A stretch of DNA of 64,000 bases from Parapristionchus giblindavisi (lineage: Eukaryota > Nematoda > Chromadorea > Rhabditida > Diplogasteridae), in contig CALSFV010000079.1 of the NCBI GenBank assembly GCA_943737045.1, forward strand, positions 276,001 to 340,000. The letters run 5' to 3'. The number at the start of each line of letters is the position of its first letter. Positions within the stretch are counted from its first letter, which is position 1. Of this stretch, positions 59,401 to 64,000 are shown piece after piece. A model generated the notes under the pieces. That model was given only the letters and a program-made list of their open reading frames with translations. It had not been told where the DNA came from and made no database searches. The translations under genes and the position numbers were made by a program.

Positions 59401-61978
59401 TGAACTTTTCGTATAGCGTTTACATCTTCAGGAACAGTCCTTGAAGAAGTTGTGACTGAATGTGTGCATCGTCCTTCGCTAACGATCATTGATCAGCTCA
59501 CTCTTCCTCGGAACTGTCTGGCCGATCTAGCCCATGCGCTATCATCCGGATCTGGTTCTGCAAGCGCTCGTGCCTTGGAAAGACTCCAGGACATGCTAAA
59601 TGTGGGATTCCTTAAAGCCACACCCCAAGCTAATTTGAAACTCTCCGCTCTGGCAATACTCTCTCGCTTTCTTTGTCTACGAGAGAGTATTGCCAATGCG
59701 GAGGGTAAAATTAGCATGGGGTATTCCTTTAAAGGGAGCGTGATCTCTGTCAATGGCCTCTTCATTGCGCACACTATTTCTCTGTTCTCCAACTATTATA
59801 CGAGAGAGCGTAGAGCGTTGAAGAGACCGTTGACAAAGGTGTCGGTCCCTTTAAGCATCCATTAAAGACACGCCCCGATGATTTTAATGTGCGCTCTGGT
59901 AACGCTCTCTCGTAGACAAAGAAAGCGAGAGAGCATTGTCAGAGCGGAGAGTTTCAAATTTGCTCGGGTTTAAATGACATGAAGGCATCGTTCAAACCAT
60001 GCAAAAATATTTATTCAATGTTTAGAAGTACATAATATTTTCCGTAAAATCATATTCAGCTTATAGACTCGACTAATTCCACTTACTGATGTGCAAAAGA
60101 GTGAAGCAGTTGAACTATGCAATCGAGCCATGAAAGATTTTCCCAGATATTTTGAAGTGCAATCGTTGGCTTCGACGATCTTCATTTATCATCTACTGAA
60201 GTGAGCTTTTTACAGAACAGATTCAACATATACGCTGACATCTTTATTCACTGGGTTTGCGTGTATCTTTGACTTTTTTATACAAATTTATTCTTATTTA
60301 TTTTTTTTATTCTATTTATTTTATTTTTAAATAATGTAAAATTCACTTCAGCCCATTGCTTGATCCGAATTTAGTATCAGAAATGATTTGCGGCTGCATC
60401 AATGCCGTGATCAACAATCACAAAATGAGCCAAAAAGTGAGCCTTTCATTATTTTTTCTGAAAAATTCTGTAAAGAATCGGTTGAAACAGTATGTCTCAT
60501 GCGTTCCTATATATTTGTGAATATTTATGAATAAACACAATTATTATTTCTGATTGCCCTTCTTCCTAATATAATTTATTTAATTTGTTTTCAATGAAGC
60601 GACGTATAACTGTAGAATGCGTAAAATCCTAATAATATGAACACGTTTTAAGCTCGAACAAATTATGAACAAAAGAAATTCGATCCCGCGAGCAATCGAA
60701 ATCGATTGGGCTATGTTGATGATCGTGGCTGTTGATGTATTGGAAAGCGCTACTTTAGCCAACCAAATGGTCGAGTACGGTAACTTCATTGATCCATTAT
60801 CTATAAAAAAAACCATACCCCCAGCAAATTTGAAATTCTCTGCTCCGGCAATACTCTTTCACTATCTCTGTTTAAGATAGAGTATTGCCAATGCGGAGGG
60901 TAAAATTAGCATGAGTTACATATTCCTTTAACTGATTTGAAAGTGTAAATGTACCAGGTAGCACTCGTGAACACTAATCACTAACGCAATCTACATTAAA
61001 GGGAGCGTTACCTCACTCAATGGTCTCTTTATTGCGCACACTATTTTTCTGTTCTCTAACAACGAGAGAGCATTGCGCGTCGAAGAGACCATTGAGTGAG
61101 GTTACGCTCCCTTTATTATTGAACGTCTTTTTCCAAGTGTCTCACATTCCATTCATCGAGCCGTGACAAATTTGACGCCAAAGCAAAGGCAGCGAATGGC
61201 ATCGGATCCAAAGATCCTAGTAGTCTTGAACGGACGACTACTCGAGTTCATCATTAATTCGGATAATTTACATAAACACAGATATACGATCGATAATATT
61301 CTCAACAGTCTCGTCTCATTATGTGGTAGGGGCAAAGTCTATACAATTTTCATGCAATCGCACTTATTTATTTATTTATTCCATGAGATATAATGAGACA
61401 CTTATTTATTTATTTATTTATTTTTTATTTATTTATCATACATCCAATAAAGATGTGACAACATTTGAAACGAATAATAAATAAGTGAATGCCACAATGC
61501 ACGACATTGCACTGTATTATTTATCAAAATCGGCTGAATGACTTTTCTTCATTTTAATATCGAACAATACCGAACCGGTAGTTCAAATGCACGTTTGCGG
61601 ATCTCTACTACATATGAAAAAGAGTTTGTGCTTTACCTTTTTTAGACGATTCCGTTATCGCTTCTGTCATTGATTTGATTCAAAAGAACTGTGTGGACAC
61701 GGAGGTCGCCGACCAATACATCAAGTATGGATTTTTTTGCTTTTTTTAAACTAAGACTTTTCAGACTCTACTTTTCATAGAGTCGGCTATTCGGGTTGCT
61801 TGTTACGGGCACGCAATCTCTAGAACCAGGGTCATTGCGGGTCCGCAACCCCCGACTAGCCAATTCTACTTTTCAAATAAATTATTGATTTATATCATTC
61901 AGAATTCTAAGGAAGGAATCGTCAGACACTATGCATTATTGGGAATCAAAGAGAAATCGTTCTCAGATATCGCCGTGA
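56476..61978 (+). CDS. zyg-11-like: ZYG-11-like leucine-rich repeat protein (CUL2 substrate receptor family)
   Basis: Thirteen exons: 56476-56673, 57414-57510, 57733-57845, 57896-57979, 58185-58393, 58742-58923, 59432-59601, 60067-60200, 60352-60436, 60653-60779, 61161-61325, 61646-61724, 61903-61978; 1719 nt, 572 aa. The ATG at 56476 abuts a TTTCAG acceptor (likely trans-splice site). Leucine-rich repeats run from exon 2 to 6 (VDLSGC, LPNLRALILSGN, NPNLEHLDISQC, LANLRVLNISDS, LISLDISLN, LTHLNIAG). Exons 8-12 are helical and armadillo-like. This architecture fits ZYG-11/ZER-1 proteins, which select substrates for CUL-2 ubiquitin ligase; assignment is by layout, not a search. It is shorter than ZYG-11 (about 800 aa). 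Weak points are the donor at 59602 (gtggga), the acceptor before 61161, and the frame of exon 13. Confidence 0.68.
56703..56760 (+). mobile_element. Left-end remnant of the tRNA-like TTAA MITE
   Basis: ATTAAAGATGGAGATCCGCA at 56703 repeats the left end of the three fuller copies for about 55 bp and then stops. In intron 1 of the ZYG-11-like gene. Confidence 0.55.
56833..57303. mobile_element. GCGGGCCCGCAA foldback MITE, long copy
   Basis: TAGAGTTGGTTATTCGGGGG to TTGCCAACCCTAGTA, with the palindrome TTGCGGGCCCGCAA or near variants about eight times. Intron 1 of the ZYG-11-like gene. Confidence 0.8.
58435..58555. mobile_element. TTAA MITE, AGGGAGCGTAACC family
   Basis: Nearly perfect hairpin, TTAA at both ends, in intron 5 of the ZYG-11-like gene. 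Very similar to the copy at 60996-61115. Confidence 0.85.
58556..58690. mobile_element. TTAA MITE, CACACCCCAAGC family
   Basis: GCACACCGAGCTAATTTGAA to GTGATTAAAATTTGCATGG, joined end to end with the MITE at 58435-58555, in intron 5 of the ZYG-11-like gene. Confidence 0.7.
59612..59732. mobile_element. TTAA MITE, CACACCCCAAGC family
   Basis: Complete copy in intron 7 of the ZYG-11-like gene, 10 bp after exon 7. Its right TTAA (59729-59732) is also the left TTAA of the next MITE. Confidence 0.8.
59729..59852. mobile_element. TTAA MITE, AGGGAGCGTAACC family
   Basis: AAAGGGAGCGTGATCTCTGT to GACAAAGGTGTCGGTCCCTT with TTAA at each end, middle of the stack in intron 7 of the ZYG-11-like gene. Confidence 0.75.
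59860..59972. mobile_element. TTAA MITE, CACACCCCAAGC family
   Basis: Third element of a three-MITE stack in intron 7; TTAA at both ends, interior GAGAGCATTGTCAGAGCGGA. Confidence 0.75.
60811..60931. mobile_element. TTAA MITE, CACACCCCAAGC family
   Basis: CCCCCAGCAAATTTGAAATTC to TTAGCATGAGTTACATATTCC with TTAA at the right end, in intron 10 of the ZYG-11-like gene. Confidence 0.65.
60996..61115. mobile_element. TTAA MITE, AGGGAGCGTAACC family
   Basis: TTAAAGGGAGCGTTACCTCA to GAGGTTACGCTCCCTTTA. Ends about 45 bp before exon 11 of the ZYG-11-like gene. Confidence 0.8.
61395..61480 (-). repeat. Retroelement 3' end with TTTA tail
   Basis: TTTATTTATTTA tract followed by ATCATACATCCAATAAAGAT and ACAACATTTGAAACG, same end as at 3215 and 10141. 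Intron 11 of the ZYG-11-like gene. Confidence 0.6.
61778..61868. mobile_element. GCGGGCCCGCAA foldback MITE, short copy
   Basis: TAGAGTCGGCTATTCGGG to CCCCCGACTAGCCAATTCTA with two diverged core palindromes. Its right end lies about 35 bp before the last exon of the ZYG-11-like gene. Confidence 0.7.
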
Positions 61979-63719
61979 TTATTGATTATTCTCGATTATT
62001 GATTGTTTTTTCTTTTCTTCGCATGGTAAAATGTATTATGTTGGCTATTGAAACGTTCACTTGAATGTCCCGTTTCAATTACAGTTTACAGTTCGAACTC
62101 ATTTTTCAAGAGTCATTTATGATTTATGATATTTTTTTATCACAGAACGTATTGATGCGCAGGGTTGGTCACTCATGATATTTTGCTTGTCTAAGAAATT
62201 TTGGACATATAGATGATTGGCATAAACAGAACCTTCCATCGTACAACGTTTCGATATTCGAATATATTCATTTAATTCGGTTCAGTTGACTTTTGTATGA
62301 CTTTGTAGGATGTTTATGATGATGTGACGAGTAATTATTTGAAGAGAAAATGCTTTCTTTAAAGGCACACCCCAAGCTAATTTTACTCTCCGCATTGGCA
62401 ATACTCTCTCGCGGACAAAGAAAGCGAGAGAGTGCGGCCTTAGCGGAGAGCTTCAAATTAGCTTGGGGTGTCACTTTAATCCCATTGCAGTATTTTCCAT
62501 TTAATAATAATAATAATAATCTTTTTCGCATCTTCTGCGAATAGTGAAAAAGAATAATTCGATCATAAAATGCTTTGTCAAACTAGTTATAATTCATCCA
62601 TTCATTATACCTTTTCGCAATCTTTTGATTCTGTATCATCATTCGTTTGATATACTTCATATCGACTACTACCTCACATGAATTTTCCATTGCCCCATCC
62701 ATCTAACATCTTTAACTATTTTTTCATTCGAGACCATATTGATTTTAATGATTATTCAACATATTTGTCTACCGCATCTTTCATACGTAAGCATGCGATA
62801 AAATCATGAGATATTAAACTATCCGAAGTGAAATATTGTTTTGTACAAAAAGTGATACAAGTTGAAGTATAAAGAGATAGAGTTGATAAATGAAATTCTA
62901 CAACAAGAAATGAGTTTATCGGCTAATTTAAGACTGCTAACAAGAAAATCAAAAAAATATATTGCGCCGAAACCGGACTATTTTAATTTAAAATAAAACG
63001 AATAAAAGGAAAATGAGATTGCAAATATCAAGAGCAAGTGAAAAGAGAAGTAAATGTAAAATAAAAGAAGACTAAATTATTTAGATTCATATAGAAATAC
63101 GATGCCACAGGGAAATTGGGATGATCAAACGTGTCGCTTCTAGTTTAAATGTGAACAATCTTGACCTTTATTGAAGCACTGTCATGAGGATATTTCTAAA
63201 TTTTTTTACACAATTTATTTGGCCAACCACTGAACTATTGGAGAAACGATCACAGAATTATCATACAATCATACAAACAGCACAATGTTTAAAAATACAC
63301 TACTAAGCGATTCTAAATTACACTCCGTTGAGGACAACTGAACAACTTTCGAGAACTACAAATAGAGTAAAAATCGAAATTTTCAATACCTTGGGAATGT
63401 TCATATAACTTAAAGTTTTGATGCACATCAAATTAACGAAAGAGTTGAGGCTTCATATAGTTCACTGAAGAATTAATTTTATTCTTTGTCTTAAGTATAA
63501 AGAGTATTTTCATTACACTATTTTAGAATGAAGAACTTACTCTATCTCGTACTGAATCGTGATGTTTAAATCATATGCATAATTGCTCAAGCGAAGCATC
63601 CTTTCTCAACTAGTTGCTTATGCCCTCAAACTAGTGCTCGTATTCGTGTTCGTATACTCTGTCGATTAGCATCTCGTATACATGGCTAAATTGGAATTCG
63701 ACGTTCATAGTTATTATGA
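61979..63719. other. Intergenic stretch, nothing recognised except one MITE
   Basis: Apart from the MITE at 62359-62479 and a short AAT run near 62503, I see no coding, RNA or repeat signal here. Confidence 0.5.
62359..62479. mobile_element. TTAA MITE, CACACCCCAAGC family, best-kept copy
   Basis: TTAA on both sides; CACACCCCAAGCTAATTT on the left and AAATTAGCTTGGGGTG on the right pair perfectly. Downstream of the ZYG-11-like gene. Confidence 0.85.
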
Positions 63720-63949
63720 TATAGCACGCTGTAAAGTAAAAATTTTGCACCAGGCAATTATCTGTCCACTTTTTGTCCACTTTTTCTGTTTCTTGTTCTC
63801 GTTTACCGGTCTGTTTATGTCACTTTCATTGCCACGAAGTGGCATAAACATACCGGTAAACGAGAACAAGAAGCAGAAAAAGTGGACAAAAAGTGTACAG
63901 AAAATTGCCATGCACCTGGTGCAAAATTTTTAGTTTACAGCGTGCTATA
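63720..63949. mobile_element. Long near-perfect hairpin MITE
   Basis: ATAGCACGCTGTAAA..AAAAATTTTGCACCAGG is repeated inverted as CCTGGTGCAAAATTTTTA..TTTACAGCGTGCTAT, arms about 105 bp with a short centre at the CCACGAAGTGG palindrome. Confidence 0.85.
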
Positions 63950-64000
63950 TATACAAATAGATAAACTGGATCGAAATGTATCCTCACTTTTAGTATCATT

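Overview
The window is eukaryotic and almost certainly from a nematode. Genes are split by short introns with TTTCAG-type acceptors. Two initiator ATGs sit directly on such acceptors, as expected for spliced-leader trans-splicing. Recognisable proteins are SID-1/SIDT-type dsRNA channels, a ZYG-11-like leucine-rich repeat protein and LINE reverse transcriptases. I cannot name the species. All gene models were built by eye from splice sites, reading phase and comparison of paralogs inside the window.

Layout. 1-6086 (+): a SID-1/SIDT family gene, 5' end outside the window, otherwise intact. 7396-14711 (+): a tandem paralog with matching exon lengths that lacks its last two exons and ends in a LINE fragment, a MITE and a long GA repeat. 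16260-17781 (-) and 28176-41000 (-): two paralogous secreted cysteine-rich proteins of unknown family, six exons each with identical phases. The first intron of the second is about 11 kb and packed with nested foldback elements. Between them lie a LINE interrupted by other elements and a 152-bp tandem repeat. 43055-52060: a gene palindrome with two arms of about 4 kb around a spacer of about 1 kb. Each arm carries a small single-pass membrane protein gene and an acidic, serine-rich protein gene, all open. The spacer holds a detached last exon of a SID-1 family gene flanked by two MITE copies. 52.1-55.6 kb: MITEs, a broken LINE and a foldback element. 56476-61978 (+): a ZYG-11-like gene whose introns are stacked with MITEs. 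After about 62.5 kb there is only a hairpin MITE at 63.7 kb.

Mobile DNA dominates. I see at least three TTAA-flanked MITE families (one carries a tRNA-like segment), a hAT-type MITE with an intact 8-bp target duplication, a Merlin-type element with a frameshifted transposase, several foldbacks of 0.5-3 kb, tRNA-headed SINEs and CR1/Jockey-type LINE pieces.

The most interesting part is the combination of a duplicated dsRNA-channel gene, a mobilised exon of that gene, and a palindrome whose transcripts could form dsRNA. Any functional link between these is inference.
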